A DNA stretch of 64,000 nucleotides from Meconema thalassinum (taxonomy: Eukaryota; Arthropoda; Insecta; Orthoptera; Tettigoniidae). Under the pieces are notes generated by a model. The model searched no databases. It had not been told where the DNA came from and was given only the letters and a program-made list of their open reading frames with translations. The stretch is taken from positions 369,135,387-369,199,386 of the forward strand of contig OX336388.2 in the NCBI GenBank assembly GCA_946902985.2. Direction: 5' to 3'. Positions 1 through 12,300 of the stretch are shown piece by piece; position 1 is the first letter of the stretch, and every line of letters begins with the position of its first letter. A program made the translations under genes and the position numbers.

Positions 1-372
1 AAAGGATCAGATCTAATGGATAGCCTGAGAAAGGAGAAATAGGTAATATTTTTCGAAATGACCTATGATTTGAATCTATTTTCATTTTACCGGCTCATGG
101 TTATTGATAGCCATGTTAATACAGCTAACTTGTTCACTGACGATAAATGTAAATGTTCTTTATGGTAGTATATTTAAAATAAATGACACTTGAACGCTTT
201 TTAGGAACTGGTATTTTAGAAATAAAATGTCTGGTAATCTAATATTAAGTTAATGTTAAGGCAAGACGATAAGATGCCCAAATATATGGATTGAAAGGAT
301 GCTCTAAAGGGTTTCTGTAGTGCTCTATTTGTTTATATTCCTATAGCACTTTTTATTATTGAGATTGTTGTA
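1..372 (+). other. Leader of LTR retrotransposon 1 (5' LTR lies off-window)
   Basis: Non-coding AT-rich sequence directly before the first gag codons of the Ty3-type element. No LTR end or primer-binding site is visible. In the related element at 49148-60136 the leader between LTR end and gag is about 890 nt, so the 5' LTR of this element should lie left of the window edge. A good 3' splice site sits at its end (separate entry). Confidence 0.6.
327..346 (+). promoter_or_regulatory. Candidate 3' splice acceptor upstream of gag
   Basis: A pyrimidine-rich stretch ends in CTATAG at 341-346, 26 nt before the first gag ATG at 373. The related element has an equivalent acceptor (TGTTTCAG ending at 53533), 23 nt before its gag ATG at 53557. 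The same position in two diverged elements is the main support; splicing itself is inferred. Confidence 0.45.
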
Positions 373-1040
373 ATGACAACAATGGCGACGGATGATGTCC
401 GGAAGCTGATGAACGTGATGAAAGAGAGTTTGTTGGAGAACACGAGGAAAAGTTTGGATGATTCCCAAACTAAAATGGACAGTAACATGAAGGAGAAATT
501 AGACAGTGTTGAAAATCAGATTAAAGAGAATCTGAAGGTAAATGTCATTGATTTACAGAGAAAATTGTATGAGGCAGGACCGAGAGCAGCTGAAAAAACA
601 TCGCCAGGCAGATCTCGCTACTGTTGTTGGTAAGGTCAGCGGTGTGGAGGAAAGTTTCAAGGGAGATATTCAGGGTATGCAAAATTCTTTACAGGGATTG
701 CAGACCAGCTCCGCTGAATTGAAAGACAATTTTGCCAGTGTACAAACTAAAGTAGAGTGTGTGCATTCTGATGGTGCCCTGGTTAAAGATGATGTTACTC
801 TTGTCAAGGATGATGTTACTCTTGTGAAATCTAATGTCGATAATATTCAAATCGATGTTGCTCTTGTTAAATCGGAGGTTGCCAATGTAAGGTCAGATGT
901 GTCGCATGTCCAAACAAAGGTAGACAAGGTTCAGGAGAACGTTAATAACATGCAGATAGATGTTAACAATATCCAAACAGATATAACCAGTGTACAGAAT
1001 TATATTGGTAGAGTACAGTCAGAAGTTAATTCTATGTTTG
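373..1040 (+). pseudogene. gag: LTR element 1 gag, N-terminal coiled-coil part, frameshifted
   Basis: Opens at ATG 373 in frame 1 and continues in frame 2 from about 570, so one frameshift lies near 570-580; a second shift back to frame 1 lies near 1035-1045. The protein is rich in K, E, D, V, N and Q. It has strong heptad character and near-tandem short repeats of the type VKDDVTL, VKSNVDN and VQTKVDK over 790-1010, consistent with a long coiled coil. No known enzymatic motif is present. In position and style it matches the N-terminal region of gag in the element at 53557. The role is presumably structural, assembling the retrotransposon particle. Other coiled-coil proteins look similar in composition; the assignment rests on the downstream gag core and pol. 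Confidence 0.75.
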
Positions 1041-2763
1041 TCGTGCTAATAAGGTCCAAGGGGACATAAATAAAATAAGAAGGGAAGTAGAAGAATCTAA
1101 GACACAATGTTCTGAGGGTATAGGTGCTTTTAGATCGCAATTTGTAGACGATTCTCTAAAGACTATTGTTTCATTAGCTGATTTGAAAACTAACGTTGAT
1201 ACTCTGCGTAATCAGGTGATAGACCACAATAAGATCTTGAAGGAGGACATTGAAGTTGATATAGCCGAAATGTTAAAGGCGAACGTAGTTATCTGGGAAG
1301 ACGAATGGGATAAGTCGAGCACAGAACATATTAAGTTAATACAAAGTAAAGTTGAAAGTAAGCTTGCCAGTACGCAATTACAAATAAACCATGATATAAT
1401 GTCTGTTAGGTCAGATCTAGGGAAGCGTATTGATCAACTGTTACAAAGACAAGTCGACGATAAGAATCAATCGGTCGAGGAAAACAAAACTTTAAAAGAA
1501 AATTTAGAAATTCGTAGTAAACGTTTAGACGAACGGATAGATACAGTAGTCACAGTCTTGAATGAGATCAAGGAAGGAAAATCCACTAATATTGAAGACT
1601 ACATTAGTAGGAGACAGCAAAGTCTGAGCTTAGGAGACGTTGCAGATCTTGAAGTCTATAAGGAGGGTTTGAAGAAGGAGATAAAGAAGCCGGTGAATGG
1701 GTTGATTACGGAGATAGAAGATAAGGAGAAGATAGAAATTGAGGACTATGAAAGTCGTCATAGAAGACTCAGTATGGAGGCAGGAGATAGAGAAGTGAGG
1801 CCAGAAGACAGAGTATTAAGATACAATGAGGGACTCGAAGATAGAAGTAGAGAGCCCGTAAGAGAAAGAAGAGAATATCATCCCAGTTTCCAAGATTCTC
1901 ATCAGAGAAACGTGACGGTAATTCGGAACTTTGAGGACAAACCTCGTAAGTTGACCTACCTCGATTCTTACACCCCAATTGAGTATATCAGGAATATCTG
2001 TGACTACTTTGCGGAGGCTCACATTCCTCGTGAAAGGGAGATGAAGATAGGGGAACGCTATCTGGGTGAGGGCCTCTTGAGTGGTTTTTGCGCCTTCAGG
2101 TATACATTTGTGGACTTCGAAGAGTTCGCTGAACCCCTAATGAAGCGTTATTGGTCCATAGAAGCGCAGAACAGTTTACGCGCGGAAGTATACTCCAGGA
2201 AGTATTCGGGTACTTTACCGACGCGCTACGCTGACTTCTTTACGACACAACTCGCCCGGTTACATTTTTTGCAACCCCCACTATCTACGGCACAACTGAT
2301 AGATGCTATTGCTAGAATGTTGCCAGTTGGCGTGAGAGAGCTGATAATTTCGTCAGGAATCAGTGATTTGGCCGGCACGGACGAACATCTTCGGAAATTG
2401 GATTACCCTAGTCCAACGCCCAATGTCGTAGCTAGAAACCAACGTCTGGACTATAAGGAAATAAATACTGTGTTTATTGATCAGACACAGCAGACAGAAA
2501 GCCCTAAAGAACAGGAGAAGGGAAACTTAGGTCCAGAGAGAAATACTTATTTGAGAGATAGGCGACCAGAACCAAGGTATAGGAGATTCCGTGGTGGCCG
2601 TCCCTATCAACAACAACAAGGACTTGGAAACTATCAGGAGAATCGTAGGAGCGGTTTCTTCCATAACAACAATAATTATAGGAACAATAATAATTATAAT
2701 GGTGGAAACAATCGCAATAATCAAACCAGAACCAAGATAGACCACAACGAAATGAGGTTATGA
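1040..2763 (+). CDS. gag: LTR element 1 gag core and basic C-terminus
   Basis: The frame is open from about 1040, so the first in-frame start-like codon near 1183 (TTG) need not be the true start. After further coiled coil (to about 1600) and an acidic/basic linker comes a conserved capsid-like core. It starts at the block VIRNFEDKPRK near 1918-1950 and includes YTFVDFEEFAEP and AEVYSRKY. The same blocks recur in the second element at 54935-55240, which identifies this as its gag core. The C-terminus is rich in Arg, Asn, Gly and Gln (about 2560-2750), a plausible RNA-binding tail. No CCHC zinc knuckle is seen. The next reading frame begins soon after the stop in frame 3, so a frame change links gag to pol. 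Confidence 0.8.
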
Positions 2764-3110
2764 CTAAAGAGAATTATGACGAACGTCATCACGAAGGAAA
2801 GCAATTCTTGAAGGAACTAAGGGAAAAGGAAGGTGGAAATGGAAGTAATTGAAGCTTGAGCGTGGATCCTAAACCCGGCACTAGCCAGCAAGGAATCCGT
2901 GAGTATGACGCTCAGGCAAAAGAACACTTTATTTTCGAAACGGAACTAGATGGAGAAAGAAATACTACAACACTGCACCAGATTCTAATAAATGAAGTAT
3001 CCGAAGTGACAGATGAGGATCTATTGTTAGAAGATGAGATTGTATGAGAGGAAAGGCCATATGAACCACCAAATGTATGTGTAAATGTCGATGATCAGAC
3101 ATGCAAGTCT
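2764..3110 (+). pseudogene. LTR element 1 gag-pol junction, broken
   Basis: After the gag stop, frame 3 is open from about 2856 to a TGA at 3045-3047 and then continues into the protease, so the pol N-terminus is interrupted by an in-frame stop. The peptide is acidic and has no recognisable motif. It lies in the same frame as the protease and is best read as the linker between gag and protease. Confidence 0.6.
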
Positions 3111-3704
3111 TTGATGGACACCGGAGCTATTATGTCTATAATATCTCACGAGTGCTACCAGAGATTATTGGGTAGTGACAAGATGACTGCTTTGCCCGCA
3201 TCTGCTGTGAAAGTGCGTGGCATTTTTCAAGATAAAGTTGTGAAGCGTAAAAATCAAGTTTTGTTGAACTTTGAAATAAATACACGTGCTTATGAACATA
3301 TTTTCATTGTGGTGGACAAGATAAATTTTGACATCGTGCTTGGTATTGATTTTATCACAAAGGTGAGAGCCATTATTGATATGAAGAATAGGATCATTAA
3401 ATTTAGTGAGGGGATGATTAACCCAGAAGAGTTAGAAAAACAGGAACTGAATGACAGCCCAGATATGGATTATAGGGAAGATATTCTAACTAATGTCATT
3501 GAGGAGGTAGAGAGTGCTAGAGAGAGGCCTACCCTCAAAGCCGAAGGATTTGAAGAGATTCAAGAGGAATTTGGAGAATTAATTATGGAATTTAAAGAAG
3601 TTTTTGACGACAAACCTGGGTTAATCAAGGATTATAAGTACAAGATTAGATTGACTGATGAAACCCCCTATAAGAAGCGGAGATACCCCATTCCAGAGGA
3701 ATAG
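3048..3704 (+). pseudogene. pol: LTR element 1 aspartic protease and start of reverse transcriptase
   Basis: Shows the retropepsin active-site motif D-T-G in LMDTGAIMSIIS (about 3111-3150) and, about 70 residues later, the hydrophobic flap/second-half block FDIVLGIDFI, as in Ty3-type proteases. An acidic linker follows. The sequence then reaches the region that precedes RT fingers in Ty3 elements (KYKIRLTDETPYKKRRYPIP). An in-frame TAG at 3702-3704 interrupts the RT N-terminus; the same frame stays open on the far side. The enzyme would cleave the gag-pol precursor; this copy could not make full-length pol without suppression of the stop. Confidence 0.85.
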
Positions 3705-3935
3705 TATGAAGAAGTAAGAGGGTTAATCAAAACGATGGGAGCAGATGGTATTATTAGGAAACAGGCGTCTTCATATATCAACCCCATTACTGTAATGAAA
3801 AAGAATAACGGACAGCCACGCCTACGTCTCGACGCACGTTCCATCAACTTGAAAATTTTTCCCGAGGCAGACAGGCCCCCGAAAATTCGTGATCTCCTAA
3901 GGAAATTCAAAGGAAAGGCATGTTTTTCGTTTTAG
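3705..3935 (+). pseudogene. pol: LTR element 1 reverse transcriptase, fingers/palm N-terminal part
   Basis: Same frame as the protease, immediately after the TAG at 3702. It carries the conserved early RT blocks of Ty3 elements: the G-I-I-R-K region, SSYINPITVMKK, then RLRLDARSINL, the usual D-x-R-x-L-N-like block. The frame ends at about 3933 just before the first catalytic aspartate; the continuation (VLDLTASFYHVEL) is in frame 2. A single-base indel in the T-rich run near 3919-3933 explains this. Confidence 0.85.
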
Positions 3936-6220
3936 ACCTAACAGCGTCATTTTATCACGTTGAGTTAGAGGAGGAGAGTAAACAGTACACCGGTTTTCTC
4001 TTCGACCAGACTTCATGGGTTTTCCAACGGTTACCTTTTGGCATTGTAAATAACGGTCCAGCGCTAATCAGAGCCCTTGGTGGTAAGCTCACTGATGAGG
4101 TCAAGAAAAACGTGATATGTTACATCGATGATTTGATCATATCATCTCCTGATGTTAAGGGACACATGGTGCATTTACGTAAACTTTTTGAGAACTTGAG
4201 GGAAGCGAATATCAAAGTGAACTTTGATAAGTGCCGCTTCATGCACGAGAAAATCGATTTCCTTGGTCACACCATCGATCGGGAAGGTTACCACCCAAAC
4301 CTTGAGAAAGTAGAGGCTATAACTAGATTCCCTAAGCCCACCAAGGTCAAGCAAGTACGCGAGTTCGTGGGAGCTTGCCAGTTTATTAGCAGTCACTGTC
4401 CGAAATACTCTGAGTTCATGGCACCTCTTTATGAACTACTGAAGAAAAACAATCGTTGGAAGTGGACGAGTGCCACCAACTGGGCCTTTGAAAACGCGAA
4501 GGAGATGTTGAGGCGAAATGTTAAGTTGGAATATCCGGATTTTGACCGCATATTTTTATATCGAATCCGATGCCTCCCGCGTAGGTATAAGTGCTTTCTG
4601 TACCAGAAGGATGAGGATGGAAGAAGGCACTATATCGCTTTCACTGGTAGAAAGTTGAAACGACATGAGGAGAATTACTTTAAAACGGAACTGGAGGCGT
4701 TAGCCTTTGTTACAGCTCTCGAGGCTTGGAAGCAGATCTTGATCGGTCATCAGATCATTATCGTGACCGACCACAAGGCATTGCAATTTATGCTTCAAAC
4801 TGATATGTCGAGTGATAGGTTAACACGATGGGCCCTATTCACCCAACAGTTTAACGCAACTATTGTCCACCAGCCAGGGAAAGATAACTTACTGGCTGAT
4901 GCATTATCGATAAACCCATTTAAAAATGTGCTGATTAATCATGTACAATTGGAGCAAGAAGATCTAGAAACCGTTAGGAGATTAGCCCGAATCGGTATAT
5001 CACAGAAGAGATACGCTCCAATAAGGAAAATGTACAGGTTCTTAAAAGGTTTCATGGACATAGCAGATGATGATTATATCGCAACCCAAAGACAATCGCG
5101 CCACTTTGTTTTGAGCGGTGATCTAGTATGCAAGTATATCGATGCCGAGCATACAAAACTACGCATAGTTGTGCCCCCTAATTTGGTCTCGAAATTAGTG
5201 TGGTTAGCACACCACTCCATAGGACACGGTGGTTTAGATAAGACTATCAGCACACTCAAAGAGAGATTTACCTGGACCAACATGAGATCTGCTATTGCGA
5301 GGATAATAACATCATGCGATGAATGTCAAAGAGGGAAATTCACATCTGAGTTGTTAAAGGGTAAACCAAGGCCTATGATACCTTCTAGACCGCATGAGTT
5401 GATGGCGGCGGATATTTTCGGCCCCTGTCCTAAGGGTTACCATGGGAACCAGTTCTTGTTAGTAACAGTGGATGTCTTCACCAAATTTGTTACGATGGAC
5501 CCAATGCAGAAAGCAAACACAAGAAATGTAGTGAGCAGGTTGGAAAATTCTGTTTTTTGGAATGCTGGAAGACCAGAGTATTTGTTATCTGATCACGGAG
5601 CCCAGTTCACCTCAGTAGAATTTGAAGCAGATATGGAAAGATTAGGGATAAGACACATATATTCCAGCGTGCGTTATCCTGAATCTAATTCCAGTGAAAG
5701 ATATATGTCTGAATTTAGCAAATTCTGTCGCATTTTCTGCCCTAATGATCACCCCAGATGGGTTAAGTATGTGCCTATCATTGAAGAATGTTTGAACTCC
5801 ACAGTTCAAGAGAGCACGGCAGAAGTTCCAATGGTCTTACATTTAGGAAGGAATCCAGAAAGACCATGGGACAACACATTTAATTTTATTCCTCAAGATC
5901 CAGATGTAGGAAGACAGAAAATAATAGACAGAGCGAAGGAAAAGCTCCATAAGGCGGCCGATAAACGCATGAAGAGAGTGGAAGGGAAGAGATTTAGCAA
6001 GCCCTTAGAAGTAGGAGACATGGCATTATTGCGCCGGCCTGTCAAAGCGGACGTAGGCAAGAAGATATACCCGAAGTTCGGAGTTATCTTTATTGGCCCG
6101 TTCCGAATAGAAGCTGTCTATGGAAATAATTGTTATGAGCTGTATGATGAAGAGAACAATGTCATTTTGAGAAAATACAACGCAAAGAACTTAAACAAAT
6201 ATTTTAAGAGAGTGGGATAA
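3920..6220 (+). CDS. pol: LTR element 1 pol: RT core, RNase H, integrase
   Basis: A 766-codon Ty3-type pol segment. RT: first catalytic Asp in the VLDLTASF block, LPFG at 4031-4042, catalytic YIDD at 4121-4132. RNase H: the Glu block ETELEAL-like (FKTELEALAF) and the TDHKAL block are in frame, but the first catalytic DAS block is displaced into frame 3 at about 4553-4597. Integrase: an H-H-C-C zinc finger at about 5207-5335 (HHSIGHGG then CDECQRGK) and a D-D-E core with Asp at 5411 and 5591 and Glu at 5696, 34 residues between the last two as counted. A GPF-type C-terminal block follows, with GNNCYELYDE near the end. No env-like ORF follows. The product would copy RNA into DNA and insert it; this copy is not intact. 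Confidence 0.93.
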   Translation: MFFVLDLTASFYHVELEEESKQYTGFLFDQTSWVFQRLPFGIVNNGPALIRALGGKLTDEVKKNVICYIDDLIISSPDVKGHMVHLRKLFENLREANIKVNFDKCRFMHEKIDFLGHTIDREGYHPNLEKVEAITRFPKPTKVKQVREFVGACQFISSHCPKYSEFMAPLYELLKKNNRWKWTSATNWAFENAKEMLRRNVKLEYPDFDRIFLYRIRCLPRRYKCFLYQKDEDGRRHYIAFTGRKLKRHEENYFKTELEALAFVTALEAWKQILIGHQIIIVTDHKALQFMLQTDMSSDRLTRWALFTQQFNATIVHQPGKDNLLADALSINPFKNVLINHVQLEQEDLETVRRLARIGISQKRYAPIRKMYRFLKGFMDIADDDYIATQRQSRHFVLSGDLVCKYIDAEHTKLRIVVPPNLVSKLVWLAHHSIGHGGLDKTISTLKERFTWTNMRSAIARIITSCDECQRGKFTSELLKGKPRPMIPSRPHELMAADIFGPCPKGYHGNQFLLVTVDVFTKFVTMDPMQKANTRNVVSRLENSVFWNAGRPEYLLSDHGAQFTSVEFEADMERLGIRHIYSSVRYPESNSSERYMSEFSKFCRIFCPNDHPRWVKYVPIIEECLNSTVQESTAEVPMVLHLGRNPERPWDNTFNFIPQDPDVGRQKIIDRAKEKLHKAADKRMKRVEGKRFSKPLEVGDMALLRRPVKADVGKKIYPKFGVIFIGPFRIEAVYGNNCYELYDEENNVILRKYNAKNLNKYFKRVG

Positions 6221-6321
6221 AAAATATAATTCATTTTCGAGTTCAGTGACATGTCTAAGGTCCTGATTCGAAGTGATTAAAACAATTTTGCAACTGTTTT
6301 TAATTTGAGATGGGAGAGGAA
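6221..6321 (+). other. LTR element 1 3' untranslated segment with polypurine tract
   Basis: About 100 nt between the pol stop and the inferred LTR. It ends in a purine-rich run GAGATGGGAGAGGAA (6307-6321) directly before TG at 6322. The related element has the same arrangement (TTTGAGG then AGGAGAGAGA directly before its LTR TG at 56267, 90 nt after the pol stop). The PPT would prime plus-strand synthesis. Confidence 0.65.
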
Positions 6322-9300
6322 TGCCCCCGTAAAATGAATTATTTGGGATGAAAATGAGAATATTTTTTCGAAGCCCATGATAAAATTTAACCAAGCAATA
6401 TTGAGGCTGGATGTTGGCAGAAACCAGTCTAGAGGTGACGTTGTGCCCGTTTCTCCAATGGGACAGGCGATCACCCGGCCCCATCGGAAGAAACGGCCAA
6501 GCGAGTGGGTAAAAAGACTAGGGCTTGAATCTTGGTTCAAACAGACAAAGAATAAAAGAAATGCTCCAGCGAGCTAGAGACGAAGGGTCTAGGGTCGTTT
6601 ACGGGTTGGGATGGCAAATAAACTGAACCAGGATTCAAAGCAAACTCCCTAACTTGAATTAACAAAGAGAAAAGAAAAGCCCTCGTAAAATCACATCGCT
6701 CCTTTATTGGCCAAAGGATAAATAAAACATGCAACCTGCCTAACACGCACGAGTATCAGAGTTAGGGTGGGACAAAGTCAGAAATAAAAAATAAAAAAGC
6801 TCATAGTCCCTAAACAAAAAATAATTATACTTATTCAAACTCGTGGGTGTCCTCTCTTAAAGTTCCGACAAGGAGATTGCCTTTCAAAAACTAAATTAAC
6901 CCTTAATTTATCGGTGCACACGCATGTAAACATCACTGGCCACTTATCACAAAGTTCACCTGCGGCAAAAACTCGAAGAAAATATCGAATATCTGTGTAT
7001 ATCACAACTGTCTACCCTTATACAGCAATGGACAGATCTCCTTTATCGAACTGCAAATTAATAACTAAAGAGTATCATATCACATCAAATAACACTCAAA
7101 CATCAACTCAGCTTTACATAATATGGCATTTCAACAATTAATTATAACTTATCATAAATTATTAACACACACAGATTGTGATCACATACTTACACTACTA
7201 ATTCTTATTATTATTACTGATTTATATTCGCCGTTCCAACAACCTTGATCCACACTGTCATATTTGTTATTGTAATTAAATTATAGCATTGTCTAACGTT
7301 TAGGAAAGGTTAAGAACCTCGTAGTAAGGCACCCTAGTGTATTTCATTCTCACAACGAACATTTAATCGCAACCCTTCCGTCGAACACTCTGTGTGAGCA
7401 CCGAAAAATCTGACTGTAGAGCGCACTATCACTTACACCCCTGCGCTATTCAATATTACAACTCATCGATAAACGTAACATGTTCGTCAAGAGTAAAGGA
7501 CCCTAACCTCACAAATTCAATTCAACGGTCATACATCGCCCCGTGAATAACCTCGTCACACTTGACGGAATAATACCATATTTAATTATCACATCAACTT
7601 TACACAACATCATTACAAAAATAATGCATTATTAGCATGTCTCAAGTACCCACACTAACAGAGCGTATCAACTTTATCTGGACCACGAGGTCGTATGATA
7701 ATATGGCATACTATCCAAGGAACCTTACTCGACAATCTCCAACCATATCCATTTTGCTATCCTTTTGCTATTAAAATCTATGCAATACATGACAAACCTT
7801 TCAGAATTAAATTCATATAATGACCTCGGAAATCGAAATGCTAGAATCTCCCAGCAAAATGGGCATCTCATATTATCGTTACCCAATTTCCACTTATTAT
7901 TATTATCAGGTTCAGAGAATAAATGTATGTCTTACTCCTACCATTGATACTATTAATTTATGTAAGTCAAAACGACCCGAAAAGAAGGAAAAAAATCTGT
8001 ACAACCCTATGAGAAAATTATGCTCTTGTTCAATCTGGAATAAATGATTATGAATGGCGTTAAGTTACACGATCTCAGGTCATCTCACGGCACGGCTATC
8101 CGAGGTAGAAGTTCTCTTCTTCCTGATGAACAAGAATGGAAATGAAACGTCTTACTTTAGATCAGGCGTCCTCGGAAACCCTTGGCGTCGGCGTCGTCTG
8201 CGGCATTTGGGCGGCGTCGTTCCTCCAGCGTCTCCGCGATGTGGTCTCCCAGCGTACTGGTAGAGGTATTCGCCCCCGGCTCCTCTCGATCTCCTGGCGA
8301 CGCCCATGTCCGCCCACTGGTTGCCTCTGGTCACCGTCAGCGACGGCGTCTCTTGACGTCCCATCCATGGTCCACTCGTCGATCTCGTCGCGACCGTTCA
8401 CCCCATTATGGCCCCTTTAGAGGTTCAGTGCAGCATAATTTGCGTATTAATATGCATTTTGATTCCCAGAATATTTGAGTCCATGGTTATAAGGTTCATG
8501 CTGCCGTGTAGCAATATTACATTTCACTATATCAGAGCACTTCCACGCCCGCGCATTAAAGCGTCTAGTTCCTGGTTCACTTGAATTATATGTACTCACT
8601 TTCCTCAACCAGTGACACGCTTCCTTCTACGAGAAGCTATTTCGACCTGGCCTTAACCGACATATAAAGTAGCCTGCAGCCTGCAGTCCCGCCACGCAAG
8701 CTTAAAGCAGATATAGTCTTCCGTCACATTCTCACTGTGTCCCTTTAATGCCAGCCCTGCTATGACATTTTCGAATGAATGTCTGTCACTATATAGGGCC
8801 TCATGATAATGCTTCGCCTCGACTATCGTTATTATTGTTCTTTCCCCGATACTCGTAATGTTCAACACTTCCTGATATTCACCTTTAATTAACATAAATT
8901 GTCGGCATAATAATTCAGTTTTTCATTACGGCCTCCACTCGGACGTTCAAAGGCGCCCAATTTTGTCTTGCTATTACCACAGTACATGCCTTCAATATCT
9001 TACTATCCACTAAATTAACCGGACCACGTGCATTAATCTTTGTAATCAAAATGGTGAAGTGCTGTATAATATTCCACGCGCCTTCACATATCAATAGCAG
9101 CATGTGCATGAATTTAAGGACCTTCGTTTATCAGTTCTGATTATTTCCTCACATACTAGCGAGTCCGATATCGTCTTGAAATTCACGATTATCGTTCTAG
9201 CGACAGCTTACTGAACACTGTTCCAACGCACTTCACAAATTATTTCCATCCACCCCGACATACTCCTCGTATCAAATGTCCACGAGCACTGACTACTCAC

Positions 9301-12300
9301 GTAAAGCGTTCGAGTTCCCGATGCAAATTTCAGTCCACATGACATAGGCTACTCGTCCGTGCCAAGCTGGATAACATAATCGTCCGTGCCACGCTGACTA
9401 ACTGAACATTCCGGAACTGTGTCCTCCTCTCGAGAAAAAAATGGAAGGGGTTGGAATCTTCTGGAGCATTCCCCTACTCTAGCGGTTACCTCGCTGCGTC
9501 ACGCCATAACGTCATACTGACCCTCCGGTCTCGTCGTAACTCCTATCATCCGGGGCCGGTAATTGACCCTGACTGGATCGGTCACAACGTTGAGCAGGAG
9601 GTAAATTCCGTCACGTGATTTTATTGCGCAATGGATCTTTCCAGAAGCTTATAATCAGCCTAGCTACAGCGAATAATCCCAGGAATTGTTTAAACATTGT
9701 TATAAATTATCCGATTGGATATGAGCTTACAGCCAATAAGAAGACGTTTTAGAGAAGACGGGAGTTCCAGCAACTAAATTTTTATGGATATTTAATACAT
9801 TTAAGTCCAAGAGAGTGAATTTATATAATGGTAAACAGAAGAATATGATAATATTTTATAAGTCGACAGCAGGTCGCAATTGGAAGGAATAAGCGATTTG
9901 CTAGAGCCCGCTCGAATTTGAGAGGGAACGAAAAAAGGCGGTCAGAATCGGTGGACTTGGAGGGGAGATGCCAAGCATCGAGGCTCTTTATTATCTGAAT
10001 GTTGGAGAGGTCGGACGAGTTTTACCGGAAGAGAGAGGAGTTCCGAGTGTTTCACCGAGCTTGTGAAAGGTTGACTCATGGAGATAAGGTATAGCGAGGC
10101 GAGAGTTGGGAGATTGCCGCGCCTTGAAACTAAGTGAAATTGCGATGAACTTATATGCCGCAATTACTTCAGTCTGATCCACTTCAGAGACATTATTTCG
10201 ACTACAGATTGTAGCGTACAATCGTATTTAGTACATTTCGAACTTTGAAAAAATTAAGACGATTATTTCAGAAGACATAAACGTTTTTGTGAAGCATGAG
10301 GAACGTGTTTGTTTCCAGCGCGATAAGACACTTTTGTTCGAGCGACCACAGCGAATGCACGAGACGTAAGTGAGTAAGAGTGAGTGTTAGCATTGATTTT
10401 GTGAAACTGTATAACAACACCAGTAGGATGAAGATGAATTCTATGTTGAAGAACATTATTAAGTCTGCTAATATGAAGTTAATTATGGACTAAATTAGTA
10501 TGTGCGCCAGGAATATAAGCAGATAGAAGCAATATAGTCAGCGATGGAGCTTCGTTAGAGGAGTTTGTTCATGAATGTCTACTTGATGAGCGAACATGAG
10601 ACTTGATATACAACTACATTCTAATTCATTATTGTCAGACATGAACTCGACATTAACACCAGCGACTACAGAACGATGTTCATATTCCATCTACATGAAT
10701 ATTAGTTATGCGAGTGAGGCCCACGACTTTCTTTTCGAATGTCTTTCGAAATGGGAAGCTGAACTTTTGACACTTCTCGTTGTTTTGATGAAACTGTACT
10801 ATGACGGAGTAAGAAGAGACATGAAGATTATCAAGAGGTCCAGGGTATACCCGGTCACAATGAAGATGATGATTGGAGGTCCGCAGTTCGATCCCGGTCG
10901 GAGCTTGCTGTTTTCCAGTAGGGGAATTCGTTCCTTTCCTGAGGTCACGAGATCTTGGAGACGAGCTAGGATCCAACCCGGATCCTTGGAGGATGTAACA
11001 ACTGAGTATTTTGTAATACACTATCTCGAGCTTCTAGACTTCCAGACCAGGTTGCCGTGTTCACTAAACTTGTAGTTAGAGCTTTATAGTGACATTATTG
11101 AGCAAATCCTTTATCCATATTCCGACACAAAATTATGTACTCCATGTATAGACCTTTTTTTCTTCGAGGTCATTTGTAGTAATCGTCTTTCGATGCTTTT
11201 AGCTTTGTTTGTTTGAAATCCAGTTTCTGAACTGAGATTTTCACTTGTTCGAGGAACAAGCATTTTTGTCATTTCCTTTAAGGAATAGTAATTTATTTTC
11301 GACGTTTATGAATTCATTTTGAATTCAGGTGATAGACATTTTCGTCCATGTTACCGATAAAATTAATTTTTATTAGCTTAATCGGGCATTTTATCTGTCG
11401 AGAAGAGGCATCAAGAAGAAGATATTATTAGTGAAATATTGTGAAATATCACGGCATCGTTCGGAAGAGAAACATTTAACTTGGAAACGATTATTATCGT
11501 TAGAACTCATATACATTCGTTCAGAATGGAGATAATACGAATATGACTAACTGTATGTTTTATTGAAGAAAGCCATGAACGTTCAGTCATTTAAAATAAT
11601 TTGAGGTTAGAATCTTCTTGGAAGATTTATTATCATCCGTCGTTAGGGAAGTACTTGTTTGATATCCTAGTCGTGATCGATTCTTGTTGGACACACATAT
11701 TTAATTTTTTGATTAAGTATTCACGAGGAGTAATATAATGTCACGTTGTAGACATGATATTTCTTCATCGGTGAAAGTTGAAACCAGAAATGTGAAGTTA
11801 AGATACAGTATTTTAATAAATGTATATACAACAGTTAGATTTATCTTAGTAACGTTTTTAAAGTAATAGTGAGGAGGTCTTTCACGCTTAGTCCAGAGGT
11901 CGTTAACATGTATAGATTAATGGCATAACAATTGATGTTATTGTTTATTAGACCAGCGGTTGGTTTGACAACGCTGAGGAATTGTGCCCTTTTTAAGGAA
12001 CGCCAGTTTGAAGGAAGTGACGTTGATAACCCTTTGATAGTGGTTAAATATGTATGTAATTCCGTGTGCAGTTGGCAAATGAGGTTTTTGCTAAGGTGTT
12101 TCAGCATTTTATATAACAGTCATTGCGTGGGCATGACTATGTTTGTCAAGGCATGAATGTGTGAGTTAACAGTACTCTTTATTTCATACATGGCTTTGGA
12201 TAAGTGAAGACAGGAGGGACACAATTGAAATTTAAACGGGAAATGGATATTGACATCTGTTATGTCTTACTCTTATTAATATTATTAAACCCAAGTATGT

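Noticed and set aside
8136..8478. GC-rich frames open on both strands
   Set aside because: Overlapping frames on both strands reflect composition; no domain or repeat of codon preference supports a gene.
8945..8975. AGGCGCCCAATTTTG as a second primer-binding site
   Set aside because: No LTR end lies directly upstream and the match to known tRNA 3' ends is short.
10596..11075. 159-codon frame in the probable LTR 1
   Set aside because: No motif, lies in a region interpreted as LTR, and an opposing frame overlaps it.
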